64,000 nt of DNA from Monosporascus cannonballus (taxonomy: Eukaryota; Ascomycota; Sordariomycetes; Xylariales): the NCBI GenBank assembly GCA_004154925.1, contig QJNS01000128.1:161075-225074 (forward strand). Direction: 5' to 3'. The translations under genes and the position numbers were made by a program. The notes beneath the pieces are model-generated. The model was not told the origin of the DNA and made no database searches. It worked only from the letters and a program-made list of their open reading frames with translations. Positions 29,245-41,200 of this stretch are shown here, piece after piece (within the stretch, counting starts at the first letter, position 1; each line of letters starts with the position of its first letter).

Positions 29245-30244
29245 AATAGTTAACCTTTTAACCGTAATACCGAAGTTAAGTAAAATAAAATGTAAATACA
29301 TTTCAGCAACTTTATCGAATATACATACTGTTTACTTTTTTTAAAAATATATAGCAGCAAAACAATTATTCTACCTTTTATAAAAAACTATTTTAATAAT
29401 TACAAAATATTAAAGAAAGTTATTTTTAACGAAGATAGAATTTTTTGTTCAAATTTAGCGTTAGTTTTTTAGGCAAATCGATATTAAATTTTAAGTTTTA
29501 ACGGTATATTCTTTTTAAATAAACGGATAAAGAAAACGATAAAATTAAAATTTAAAGTAATATCTTACAAGTTATATCAATTAGTAATAAGATCCTTAAG
29601 TAAAGCTTTTTCTCATAGCATATTTAATTTTTAATATATTTATTAATAGAGATTTAGATATATTTTTATATATAGCGGTATATGTAAAAAATATAAAAAA
29701 TCGGCAACCAGCTTTCAAAAATGCTTTTGTCGTCGTAGAAGCAATACTTTAATAATAAATATCAAAATAATATAAACTCGTATTGAAAATATATTACCAT
29801 TTCTTTTTTTAAAACATAACGTAGTATTATGATAAGAAATAGAAAAAATCGTTTTGTTTAAAAAAGTACGCTTTATTTATTATACAAAAAATATAGCGTA
29901 ACACTTAATTCTTTATATATTAGAATTAAATTATTTTATAATAAGTTAGATTTTAAGATATAACGCGCGTTTAAAATTAATAAACTTATTTTTAAAATTA
30001 ATTGTAAATTGTTATTATTCAAAACTATCAGAGTTTTTGTTTATTTTATATCATTTTATTTAAACCAGTATTTGATAGTGCTATTTTAAATATAAATTTA
30101 AAAGTCGAAAAATGTTTAAAAATACCAAATTAAAACGATATTAAATTTGAAAATAGGTAAAAGCAAAATATAATATTAAATAAATCAAAAGATTATTTAT
30201 ACAAAGAACAGATTTGGGAACATTTTAAGCATTTAACGAATATA

Positions 30245-31600
30245 CACTTATGCGCCAAAAAAATCCGTACACTTCCATCAATCCACTCTGCCCCTAAACA
30301 GACCACATAACTTCACTTATAGATTTCTTTGCCAATTTGAAGTTAATAATGAAACGCCATATATTATTATGGAACCTTTGATTTAGCGGTTAATATTTTA
30401 TATATTATTTATAGGCCCGGCGTACAACATTTAATCTTTTGGAAAATAACTTATTAAGTTTAGTTATAAGGCGGAAATCGACCTAGAACAGTACATTTTA
30501 AATTATTTTAAACGTACGTTAATAGTGCTTTTTATTATTTAGTAAATAATTAAATTCCAACTGAATTTCGTAAATCTATCCTTTAAAATACGTCAAATAT
30601 ATTCGATTAAGTGTGAATCAAACAATTACGGCGGTTAATTGATTATTTATATACCGTAATTTTCGAAAAACGTCTTTACGATTTTACCTTTATATATTAA
30701 AATATTATTTTACACAAAAAGATTATTAACTTTATACAACGGAAATGAACTTTTTTCGAAAAGTGTATAATAATATTAAGAAATTATTCCGCTGTTAAAT
30801 AACTCTGGATCTTTTTCGCAAAATACGATAAAACAAAGGCCGTCTTTGTCGTTTCGTTACTATATCAATTCCAAAACCATAATAAATACCGGAGGTCTTC
30901 TATGGTTTTAGAGGTTAACAAAATTTTTTCGATAACGTTTTAACGCAAAACGAAATATTTATTATCCGGGATACCCCGGAACGTTTTATATCGTACACTT
31001 GTCGAAAAATAAGTTTAATAATAACTTACGTAAATTATTCCGTTCAAAAGTTTTCGTAATAAAACGTAATCGTTCGCAAACGTCGTTAGCAATAAGCTTA
31101 ATCCTTTTTGCGATACGCTATTTTCTTATCGCCGACGCACGGAAAAAAACGCCAAATCGTCGTACGGCTAAAACCCGAAACCATTTTCTTTTGGAATACA
31201 AAATACTCATCCCGGGAATACCGACGACTTAATTAATATAAATATAAGGTTAACCAACCTTTAATGATACGCAGCCGCCTTGGACGAAACAGATTATATA
31301 CTGTTTTATAAGTTTTAAAGCGTTACAATTATTCCGCAATTTTTTCGCGTTTGGTATTTACCGTTACGGCCACTCGAATCTAGGTTGCATCCGTAATAAC
31401 AGTACTAATCATAAAGGTACGAGCTTCCGGAAAGAACTTCTGGTTAAGCTAGCGATCAGTAGTTAAAATGTGATCAATCTCGTCCAAATCCATGTTGTAG
31501 TTGTGAAGTTATTGAATATTAAACGAATAAGGGTTAGAGATATGGTGGTATTGCAGGTGGAGAAGTGCGTTAGCGTACGGATTTTTTTGGCACATTAGTG
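30245..31600 (-). mobile_element. Tc1/mariner-type DNA transposon with TIRs, RIP-killed
   Basis: The left end reads CACTTATGCGCCAAAAAA and the reverse complement of the right end reads CACTAATGTGCCAAAAAA. The match continues through ATCCGTAC, making inverted repeats of roughly 30 bp. TA dinucleotides flank both ends (30,243-30,244 and 31,601-31,602), as expected for the Tc1/mariner superfamily, and the 1,356-bp length fits. The transposase remnant is on the minus strand. The ends were found by direct comparison, so the boundaries are firm even though the gene is degenerate. Confidence 0.75.
30290..31493 (-). pseudogene. Degenerate Tc1/mariner-like transposase
   Basis: Read on the minus strand from an ATG at 31,493, the frame gives MDLDEIDHILTTDR, a stop, then LNQKFFPEARTFMIST. 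After further stops it gives a stretch containing YSRDEYFVFQKK and SRTTIWRFF, the style of the second helix-turn-helix of Tc1-like transposases. Downstream (lower coordinates) the catalytic domain is too mutated to place the DDE/DDD residues. Stops such as CGC-TAG follow the RIP pattern. The 77-codon plus-strand frame at 30,999-31,232 is antisense to this and not a gene. The C-terminal limit is approximate. Confidence 0.55.
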
Positions 31601-32329
31601 TAAGAGATCTAGTTAAAATATTTTACTGCCAGAATTTTAACCGATTATTTTAAACATAATTAAGGTTATAGACGATAACAATCCCGCTCTTAAATTGACC
31701 TTGATGGCGTTTTAATCGAAAAAGGTAAAGGTCTTTACAATGGTATTTCTTTAAAAAATAAGTTGTATTTATTTAACCTTTATCCACTTTTACTTTTTTT
31801 AGCCGATTTTGGTTTTTTAATTAATTTAACTTCCATCGTTTTTTTAATATTGTAAAGACTTTTTTTCTAATTATTTAATTATAATTAAGAGCGTTTTGAT
31901 TAAACAATAAAATATTTGGTTTTTTATACAGCTTTTTGATACGTTACTGTTTTAAAGTAATTGATCGCGCATTTTTTTCATTTTTCGCTAAGAAATTTAT
32001 ACTTAATACGTTATAAAACAACCGTTAATAACGAATATAATTATTATAATTTCGGAATGCTGATTACGAAAAAAATAATCAAATCCTTTAAAAGAAGTAT
32101 AATTCGAATACAAAACGATTCGGAAGCTGAAGTTTTTGATCAAATATGCGTAATTATTAAGAGATTCGCGTTAATTTAAACGAAATGTTTATTTCGGATA
32201 CGATCTATTATAATAAAATCAATTGAAAAACTCGAAGAAGATGTTTTTTTAAAAAGGCCGTTTATCGTTTTTATCTTTAGGATAAATATCTTTGGAAAAA
32301 AAGAATAATATTAAGAAAATAAGGGTTTT

Positions 32330-32480
32330 TATTTTAAAAAGATTTTTTAAAGCTTAACGCGGATACGTAACGGCTAAATTTCGGCCAAAGGCTTCTAGTC
32401 CGTATAAATAATTTAGATAATTTAAGTAATTTGACTGGATTATATAAATTATATAAATTTACGATATATTTATCGTAAAA
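32330..32480 (+). repeat. Second copy of the 2,125-2,270 repeat
   Basis: The stretch with 'gcttaacgcggatacgtaacgg' style content (read in shorter blocks: cttaacgcgg, atacgtaacgg) aligns with 'cctagcgcgagtgcgtaacag' blocks at 2,140. The similarity continues for several hundred bases downstream in both copies (for example the shared tttataaatta...ttattttatta stretch). It is a retroelement remnant; no protein is readable. From 32,480 to 33,840 I see only AT-rich degraded sequence. Confidence 0.4.
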
Positions 32481-33839
32481 AAATGTAAGAAATCTTTTTA
32501 TAAATAACTACTTATTTAATTTTAGTTCTTTAATTATTAATTACAGCCTTTAATTAAAGATATTATATTTTAATGAAGCGCAAAGTCCCTAACTCTTTTT
32601 AACGGAAGAGTTTATAAATTATTTGTTATTTTATTATTATCTACAAATTAAAATCTGATTTCGGATATTGTTTATACCTCTAAATAAATGCATAATAGCT
32701 TCGTTACAATAATTGAATTATTGAATTCTTTTTATTATTAAAATGCTATTTAAATATAAAGGTTTAATTATTTTATCGAGACGTTATAGGTCTTAATTAA
32801 TTATTAATCAGATATTATAATTTATCCATATGTTTAATTTTGAAATATTGTTTCTTTTAAATATATTATCGATATTTAGTTTTAATTAGTATCATTATAT
32901 AGTTAGTTCAAAGCTCTAATTCAATTAATTATAATGGTTATTTTTAAGTTCTTTTCTTGGATTTTTAACAAATTAATTATCTATATTTTTAAAGTTTAAT
33001 TTCAAAATGAATTAAATCAAAAAACTGTCCTAATTATATTTTTGCCTTTCTTTTTTTACGATTTGTTTTAAAAAAATAAGATTTTATTTAGTAATTATTA
33101 TAAAAACATTTAATTTTTATATAATGATAATTGAAAATTATAATAATATACTTTCTTAATATTAAGTCGAATTAAGTAATTATGTTTTAATTGGAATCTT
33201 ATTATTGCGAATTTTTTTGGCAAAATATTAATTATGAATTAAATTAAAATATATAAACAATATATTTAATATTAAATTAAGAATAATTATAATTTAATTA
33301 AGGTTTCATATAAAAATTCGAACTTAAAAAGTGTTAAACCGTCTTTATAATTTCTATTAAATATTAATGAAATTAAAAAAATATTTTGCATTTTTTTCGC
33401 AACTAAAATTTTAAACTTAACGTTTATTTAAAGATTTATTCACTTTCTTCAGTTAGTTTTTTTTTTAAAAAAAACTCATATATAAGTAGAATCGCCTAAT
33501 TAATTGATTAATTAATTAATTTTCGCAACATCTTTTTCTAGATAAAACCGAATTGTTTTTTAATTATAAGACTTTTTTAAAGATTTTGTAAATTAGTTAA
33601 ATTTAGCTTATTAATTAGTAAATATCACATCGGAGATATTAATTAAAATTTAACGGTATTATTAAACCAAGGTTTTTAACGTATAACGGTTTAAATCTTA
33701 CTTAATTTTTAAATTTAAATTATATAAATTTAAATTTATAAAAACATCTGAAAAATTTAAATAACAAACTAATTTAAATGTATTTCGTAATATTTGAAAA
33801 ATTTAGGATATTGAATTATTATTACAAATTGATATTATC

Positions 33840-33982
33840 CAATTACGGGTTTAATAAGCGTATATATTTATACCGGCTTACTGGCTTACCATCAGTAAGT
33901 TGGTGATCTGGCTCACTGGTAGTGAACCAGTGAGTTGGTGATCCATCACGTGACCTGGCCCACTTGGTCTCTTGGCCTTTTC
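33840..33982 (-). repeat. Family-Y LTR fragment, least mutated copy
   Basis: In minus orientation it carries the same order as the copies at 23.2 and 28.9 kb: ggccaagagaccaag, cacgtgatgg, the hairpin CTCACTGGT-AGTGA-ACCAGTGAG (shown in plus orientation), a second hairpin CTTACTG...CAGTAAG, then a TATA-like box (ggtataaatatatacg). The base composition is normal except at its inner end. It is interrupted by the solo LTR starting at 33,983, so it marks the edge between RIP-mutated sequence and the GC-normal island. Confidence 0.55.
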
Positions 33983-34235
33983 TGTTACGACCGTTCCTGG
34001 AGGCCGTAGCCTGCCAGGTCGTAACAGGTCGCCTTAGGAGCTAAGGTGCGACCCCCTTTCCAGTGCCTATCGACCTACTAGTGGGGCTATAGCTTGTGTA
34101 TATACGGGGCCTTCGCCTCTGAGTAGTTAGGAAAGGTCAGGCATTAATGGTCATCTAATTACTTCCCATAATACGAACCACCTGCTAGGCTGCTTCATCT
34201 GCTTTTCACTCCGTACTTCACCGTTTTGTCTCACA
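33983..34235 (+). mobile_element. Solo LTR (253 bp), unmutated
   Basis: It starts TGTTACGACCGTTCC and ends TTTTGTCTCACA. It is flanked by a perfect 5-bp direct repeat TTTTC (33,978-33,982 and 34,236-34,240), the footprint of LTR-retrotransposon integration followed by LTR-LTR recombination. Close to the start it has the inverted repeat tgttacgacc...ggtcgtaaca (33,983-34,025). A TATA-like box (gtgtatatac) lies near 34,097. It shares the TGTTACGAC start with the Gypsy LTRs in this window but otherwise appears to be a different family. It shows little sign of RIP. Confidence 0.8.
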
Positions 34236-34390
34236 TTTTCGGACCTCACTAGCTAACTGGAGGGTATGATGGTCGCGGATTTGCCTCGAAACATTGTTTC
34301 TCCCTATTTACTGCATGAAGAGACTGACGTGAAATCTACGAACCGCCTACAACGATGTCCACCGAAGTGCCGCCCTGAAGCTAAGATTCC

Positions 34391-35116
34391 TTACAAATAT
34401 CCGGATCCTGGTACAATCCTCGAGACGCGGATCTCAGCACAGAGAGCGCCATCCTCTTCTTTAACGAAGCGCTGACTGCAGGCAAATAGCATCCCCTCAA
34501 GCGCTCTGTAAGCCTCATGACCCGCCTCAAACTGCATGTGCTCAACTGTCCGCTATTCAGTAACCGAGGTATATCGGCTGCGTGCACGGTAAAGGTTCAA
34601 TCTCACCTCCAAAACCAAAGGGGGTCGACTTGGCGCTCGGATCGCCCACGATCAGCGGCATGTTATGCTCATTTAGCTCAGTAACCCCGGTCGCGATAAT
34701 GCGGATAGAACGGCCCTCGTCGTCTGTCGCAATGCCCGAGATGCTGAGGCGGCCGTGTTTCTTGTCGGCGTCGATGCGGAACCAGTCATGGCCGTTAGTG
34801 AGTTTGAAGTTCAGCTTGGGCTCGAAGTTGCCGACCGATTCGAGTTTCCCCCAAGAGAGGGGCTTAGATAATGGTTAGGCTGGGAGGGATGGCTCTGTTG
34901 CATTCAGGAGCGAAGGGAACATACCACGCCGACAAGAGTTGATCCGGTGTATATGTCCCCGCAAGGGAACTGCCCGACTAGGCCGCACTACAAGATATTA
35001 ATAGAACGCTTCTATTCATGTGGGATCGAGCTGAGAACCTTAATCGTCATGGCCGGCTGAGTTGTCGGGAAGCTCTCGAGTGGAGGCATGGCCTTTTCAT
35101 CGCGGACGGGATCCAT
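34391..35116 (-). CDS. DUF3237-family protein, four exons
   Basis: Proposed exons (minus strand): 35,116/35,089-35,039, 34,987-34,925, 34,862-34,607 and 34,545-34,391. They join in frame to about 174 residues (183 from the upstream ATG at 35,116), the usual size for DUF3237. The core exon reads FEPKLNFKLTNGHDWFRID, then GRLSISGIATDDEGRSIRI and TPFGFG; the last exon reads FEAGHEAYRALEGMLFA and ends in GSGYL-stop. These match the DUF3237 pattern of a G-D/N-W-x-R core, a TPFG turn and an FE(T/A)G..Y..L strand. The last intron (34,546-34,606) is well supported (GTGAGA donor, CAG acceptor). The 34,863-34,924 intron has a GTATGT donor and a perfect CTAAC branch site but an unusual AAG acceptor, and the first intron (GTTCTC donor) is weak, so the first ~40 residues are uncertain. 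Members are small beta-barrel-like proteins, some found in fungal polyketide clusters; the reaction is unknown. It stands alone here. Confidence 0.7.
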
Positions 35117-36955
35117 AGCGCTGATGGCAAATGGGCTCAGGTGTTTAAGTCAACGGTTTCTTTGTATTAGAATAAGCAAGATCTTGTGATATCGTCAAAG
35201 GGAGAATTCTCAGGGGGATGCTGGCTGCAAAATATAAAACAGATTCGCACCTGGCAAAATATGGAATGACTGGCTTATATTGCCTACTTATCTAAATAAT
35301 GGGCAGTCTTGGCAGGCAATGTGGTCTCTCGGAAGTCCTATTGGCGGTTACATTTTGACATAGCGTGCGGCGTCAATATCCACGCCTGCGGAGGGTGCGG
35401 CCCGCTTGTTGCCCTAAGGGGGGCCGGATATCGCTGTGATTGGCTGGAGTAGTAAATGTAAACCAATAAGCGTGTCCGAACTACCGACCCACTTATCTCG
35501 GCGCCGCTTCTCCGCAATATTTCCCCTTTTTTGAACACTAGTTTAGACACATACCTTACGGATGCACCAGTAAGACTTGCTTTCTGCCCGATGTTCTCTC
35601 TCCACCGTAAGCAAACCCCCACCTCCCACCAGCATTAGCATCTATATGTTTGAGCAGTTTCACAGACTACTTGGGACCAAAGGGTCTCAACGTAAGTAGG
35701 GTATTTCACTAATAAGCCCGAACATATCCGGGGAAGGGTCTCCAATTAACGACGTAGCATGCCGTTTTCTGCATTGAATCTACATAACGTTCACTCCTTC
35801 ATGAACATTTAGTAGCCAGACCTTACACTATAGGAAGTTGTCTTGGTTATAAGTGGTAGTAAGTGTAAGATACAAAAGACCGGTTGTCCAGAAGGGAGGA
35901 ATAACAATCAAGTAGTCATAGCTTTGCCCCATTTTCCTTGGCTATAAAACGCATATTTTTATATCCGAACACCTTCGTCCCCTCTGACTACGGACATAAC
36001 CCGTCAGGGGCGCAGTTAGAACCACCGCTGTAACTTTCAGTGACGTTTTTGGGTACCGGTAGCCTTTAAAAGTTACATTATAGCTTACGGAAGTACCCTC
36101 TAACGGTTTTCATATATGAATGCCGAGGTACGCCGTCTTGAGACATTAATCTATTGCAGAGGCTTAGTTTGATGGATAGTTTCTATGTTCTCATGTACTT
36201 GCCAAGACCCTCCCCTGGGTTGTGCAATATCCCCAGTGCGGAGTTTTATGCCGTGTGGGGCGGGAGGAGCTGGGGGCTGTATGCTAGTTTTGAGGATACG
36301 CAGTCCGGGATGCGGTTCTAGAATTAAAGTGTCAAACGATGAGATACGATTGTTGACGTTGTTTGGGAATGGAAAAGCTATGTATCGCAAGGTGTATGCA
36401 TATGCTGCACGTGGGGCCCCTGCTGTGAGAGCTGCCCCGGTTACAATGCTGCAGGTCCCGTTGTCGGGAGCCTTGTCATTCCGGGCCGTACTACGTATTA
36501 AGATCAACCCCGATAGTCCAGCTCAAGCGTAAGAGAAGTAGTCATTCGACCTAAGCCACCAAGCCTAATGGGAGACCATACGGTATCTCGAATTGCCTGA
36601 ATGCCGCGGGAGGGGAGTTACCGAGCACTATTTCACAAAGCAGGTGGCCACTGATACGCGCCATTTCAACGCAAAAACTGGCCCACTGGCTATTTTTGAA
36701 CTTCTGTGAAAGCCAAATGGGGCCAGGTTGGCGTTTCAAGCCGCTCACTACGTCGGAATCAAGATCCAATCCCACGGCATCGGACGAAGGCCCCGCGCTG
36801 TTTCGCGCAAACACGGACGTTAGAGTCTCTTTCCCCTAAGAACTGCATAGGATATTATTATGAGTTGTGCTATTCATACATTAATCATTTTTACACCTGC
36901 CACCAGCCCGCCATGTTGTTCACGACCCGTGCCCCGCGCGTTTGAACCCGTTAAA
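35117..36955. other. GC-normal stretch without a recognisable gene
   Basis: About 1.8 kb of ordinary base composition between the DUF3237 gene and the sharp return to AT-rich sequence near 36,955. The longest frames are an antisense pair at 36,151-36,507 (minus, 118 codons) and 36,185-36,532 (plus, 115 codons), and a plus-strand frame near 36,590-36,820 broken by one stop. None resembles a family I know. The first ~500 bases could hold the promoter of the DUF3237 gene. It may be a decayed gene or unannotated intergenic DNA. Confidence 0.6.
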
Positions 36956-37842
36956 AAGGTGTAATTTTCCGAATTCTCTTTTTAATAATAATAATCGTAC
37001 CCTTATTACAATCACTCTAAATTTTTAAACTATATCATTGTAGTATTTTCGAAAACAAATACGTTAATTAAAGCGATAAAACGCGATATAAAATCCATCG
37101 TAATGCGATATATAAATGTTAAACATTACTTTTATAGTTTATATTATAAAATAAACCGTTATTTTAATACATTACAAACCTAATTGTTTTTAATCCAGTT
37201 AAAACACACTTTTATTTTTCATAATTCGACCTTTTTTAATATCGTACTCTAGGTATTATTGTTTCTTTAAAATAAAAGTTATATAATTAAGCGAATTTAT
37301 ATTTTTAGTTTATAATTACTAAGAAATGTTATAAACATTTAGTTTTCTTTTTTAAAAAAGCTGCATTTTTAGGTTTTTTTTAAAAATAATTAATAAGTGT
37401 TATAAGGTAATTAAAACGGTCGCGAGGCGTTGTTATGTATAAAAATAATATTATTTAGCTTATATATAAACACTAAAAGACGAGTAACGCAATTGTTACG
37501 CTTTTTCTGTCTTGGGAGATAGCTCCTTTTCACTTTTTCTTCTATTGAGATACGACGTCTCATGACGTTCTATGACATCTCTAGGTGGAAGACCATGACC
37601 ATATGTAAATAAATAGACTTAGACTTCCAGAATCTGTTCCTTTAAAAGGATTATCAATAGATTGGGATTGACTTTGAAAATTGGTAACATCTTTATAGTA
37701 CCAAAGTCTCCTTATTCTTAAATTATCATTTTTTCCGCTTCAAACGGCTAATCGATAATTGCGAATCTTTTGGTAAAAGCTTTATTTAATTAGTTCGTTA
37801 ATTATCGAAAATTAATTTTTCCGTTCGGTTCCTAAATACAAG

Positions 37843-38213
37843 TGTAACGGCTAGGCGGTTTAACCAACTATTAAACCTTAAGTTGACGGGTTTATGTTAG
37901 CAGGAATATCGTGAGAATCTGAGCAATAAATACAATAACGTATTACGTTTCGTAATACCAAAGGTGCCTTAAATAACGAAATATTATTGTAAACTAAAAT
38001 TATTTAAATTATGAAATTAATAAATATATATATTCTTTTTTTTGGCTTAATTATTTGTAATTACGCCGTTAGTAATAATCATAATTATTTGGAATTACCT
38101 TTAATTATTAATGATTACTAGTTCAGCAGTGATTATCGTTACGTAACCCGTAAGGTGGTCCATATGCTCCTGCCTGACCGTTTTTTGAAACCGGAGCTTG
38201 TCGGGTCGTAATA
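37843..38213 (-). repeat. 3' LTR of the Gypsy element
   Basis: In plus orientation it starts tgtaacggctaggcgg and ends gtcgggtcgtaata, which in minus orientation is a TGTTACGACCC-type start with one RIP change. It contains the stretch tgctcctgcctgaccg shared exactly with the other LTR. Differences from the partner are mainly C/T and G/A. Confidence 0.85.
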
Positions 38214-41200
38214 CGATTTCCCTTTCCCCAAATTTTGCCCTTAAGATTTTTTTTTCTTCGTTTGGTAAATATTTTTTTTTTGCTTTTAATTATGTCGTTT
38301 CGTATTTCCGAAATTCGTCGTATTCCTCGTTTTTTTACCGTTCGTTATATTAATTTCGTAAAAGTTTTTAACGAATTTGATTACAAAATTATGCTTTATT
38401 TTTATTATTTTTTTAAAAAATATAAGGTGTAAAATAATGGAAAATATTTTAAGGTATAAGGAATATATTAATCGAAAACAATTTTGTGATAATACCGGCG
38501 TATTTATTTTTTTTTTTTTGCAAAATATTTATTATAAATATTAATATTTAGAATGCGAAAAAATGCTTGCCGAAAATCGGTTATTAAAGCTTTAACGGTT
38601 ATATTTTAAAATTTGACGTAAATATTAAGAAAAAATAAATAAAGTTTTTTTTCATTTTATTTATTTGCATAAATAAAAAACGTTAATTTGTTCGAAAAAC
38701 ATTATTATAATATAACGTAAACTTTAATCGTTAAATAAATTAAAAAAATAAAAACGTCGGGAATAAAAGTAATTAAAAATTGTTATTACGGTTATCATAT
38801 TAACGTAGGCCATAGCCGATTAATTCAATATCCCGGCTATTAATTAGTTAACCGTTAATTAGGATACGTTTATCGTTATTAATAAAAACTTTTTAATAGG
38901 CATTAGGTATTAATAAGGTTTTTGGCAAATTTTTAGGTATTTTCGGAATTTGGATATTTTTTCTATTTAATTAGGTATTAAATAAATCCATTTTATTTTC
39001 GTATATCCAAAATTTTTTGTATTTCGTATATTTATTTATTTTTTATTTTTATATCGTTTTATGCCGTATATATTTTAATTATATTTGCTATTAATTCGAA
39101 TAAAAAAACATAAAAAGTTAAATAAAATTTAACTTTTAATAAAAGTTCTAATTAATAATTATTTTTTAAGATTTTCTTAGTGATTTTATATAAATTAATA
39201 TATTTAAAATCAAGTTTTTTATTAGGTCTTTTTATTTAAATATTTTTTATAACGAAAAAAACTATTTTTCCTTTTTCGAAAATTAATTTTTTCAACCTTT
39301 TTTAGTTATAATATTTACTTATTTAATTCCGTACAAATTTTAATTTTTTCTTTATTTTTTAATGCAATTATCGTAATTATTTTAACGTAAAAATTATTTT
39401 AATATTAATTAGACCATCGTTATACATTTTTTTATAAATTTTTGGAATAAAACCAAAATTTATATTCGTAAATATTATTTTAATATTTTTGTAATAATTA
39501 GTATTATAAATTAATTAAGTAATCAGTAACTTTTTAATTTAATTATTTTAGTCGTAATTAATGTAATATCGTAAATAAAATTTTAAAGTTTAATTTATTC
39601 GTTTTATTTATTTATTTATTTAAAATTTAAATATGTTAAATAATTTGTAATTTAAGTTAATCTATATTATAAAGCTTTGCCAAAATTTAAATACGAATAT
39701 TAATTTTTTATTTAATATGATTTCCATTAATAATCCGTATATATTAAAAATATATTTAAAAAAAAATATATATTAATTGTTCGGCGTTTATGTCTTTATA
39801 ATATGGTAAAAAATAAAAAAATTTCGTAAATCGATCGATAATTACGAAAATATTGTCGTAATATATTTCTGTAATTAAATTTTTTAATATAAAAAGTTTA
39901 ATAATAAAATTAAGTATAATTAAATATTATGGTCGCTTTAAAATTAATAATGGCTATAACTTTTCGTATGGCTTATATCGTTAAACCTTTATTTTAACGT
40001 AAATATCGTATTGCCGTATAATTTTTGATATTATTAATTTTATTTTAAAAAAAGAATATATATATTAAAGTTTTTCTAAGGTTTTATAAATCCCTAAATA
40101 TTTATGTAATTAATATTCGTATATTTCTTATATTAAATCTTTTTGGTATTTTTTTAAAACTTATATTTTATTCGTTTTTTGGTTTTCTGGAAAATTATTA
40201 TTATATTGCTAAAGTTTTTAATATATATCGAAAGGTATTACCCGAATTATCGTAATTTGTCGTAAGTATAAATATTTTTTATAATAATATTAAAAATTAT
40301 ATAATTAACTTTAACTAATTTTTTTTAAGGTTTAGTTGCTTGCTTAAAATATTTATTTTACTGTTTTTTGATCCTTTTTTATAAATAATAACGAAATCAA
40401 AGTTCGCCAATTTTTCCGCATAGCGAAATTATTATCCTATAAGTTTTCTGGTCGTAATAAATCGGGTAAAATTTTGATAATCCGTATAAACCTTAACCTA
40501 ATATAAACTTCTTTTTAAGAAGTACCTAAATTCCCGAAATACCATAATAATGGCCATAAATTCCTTATTTAGAATGCCGTAATTAAATTTGGTTTTTTTT
40601 AATTTATACGAAAAAAAATGTAATAAGATGCAATTTGCCTTAATTATTTCGCTATTTAATTATTACGCTTAACGCGTAATTCGAAATATTGGTTTTTAAT
40701 TTAACGGGACGGTTTGGATCGTACATAATTAATACTGGTTTATTAATAATCGTATTTTTAATAACTTAAAATAACCTTTTTATATTTGACGTTTATTTAA
40801 ATTCTTTTTTTTCTTCGTAAGATTTATTAAAAGTATAATTACTTTGCTAAAATTTCGAATAAACTTTTTATAATAATTGGCGAATCCAAAAAATGCCTAT
40901 ATTTCCTTAACCGTAATTGGCGTTTGTTATTTTGTAATTATAACGATTTTCTTAGGATTTATTCTAATATGTCCTAAGGTGATAATATGTCCCAAATATT
41001 TTATTTTCTATATATGGAACTAATTTTTTTTTGCGTTAATAAGTAGCTTTACGTCCTATAAAGCTTAAAAAATTTTGTAAACGTATTTTACGTATACTTT
41101 TTCCGTTTTTAAAAAAATATGAATATCGTCGAGATAGCAAATAACGAAAATATTGAGGTATTTTCGTAATACGTAACTAATTATTCGTTAAAAGGTTATT

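Larger units (their letters stand above)
1..33850. other. AT-rich, RIP-degraded, gene-free block
   Basis: The whole stretch is dominated by A and T, with TpA everywhere and few CpA/TpG. No reading frame longer than about 95 codons occurs, and none resembles a host gene. Where transposon proteins can still be read they carry stop codons and Cys->Tyr, His->Tyr and Asp->Asn changes, all explained by C->T or G->A. This is what RIP produces in repeated DNA of ascomycetes (known biology; its action here is inferred). The delimited elements are listed separately. Stretches in which I see nothing beyond degraded repeat-like sequence are 151-2,050, 4,600-7,955, 14,051-19,640, 20,205-23,244, 29,245-30,242 and 31,603-32,325. 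Confidence 0.9.

Noticed and set aside
1..33850. Mitochondrial origin for the AT-rich block
   Set aside because: No mitochondrial genes, rRNA or tRNAs; instead nuclear retrotransposon and DNA-transposon remains with 5-bp and TA target duplications.
36151..36532. Overlapping antisense frames of 118 and 115 codons
   Set aside because: No recognisable domain, no splice context and mutual overlap on opposite strands; kept only as part of an unexplained region.
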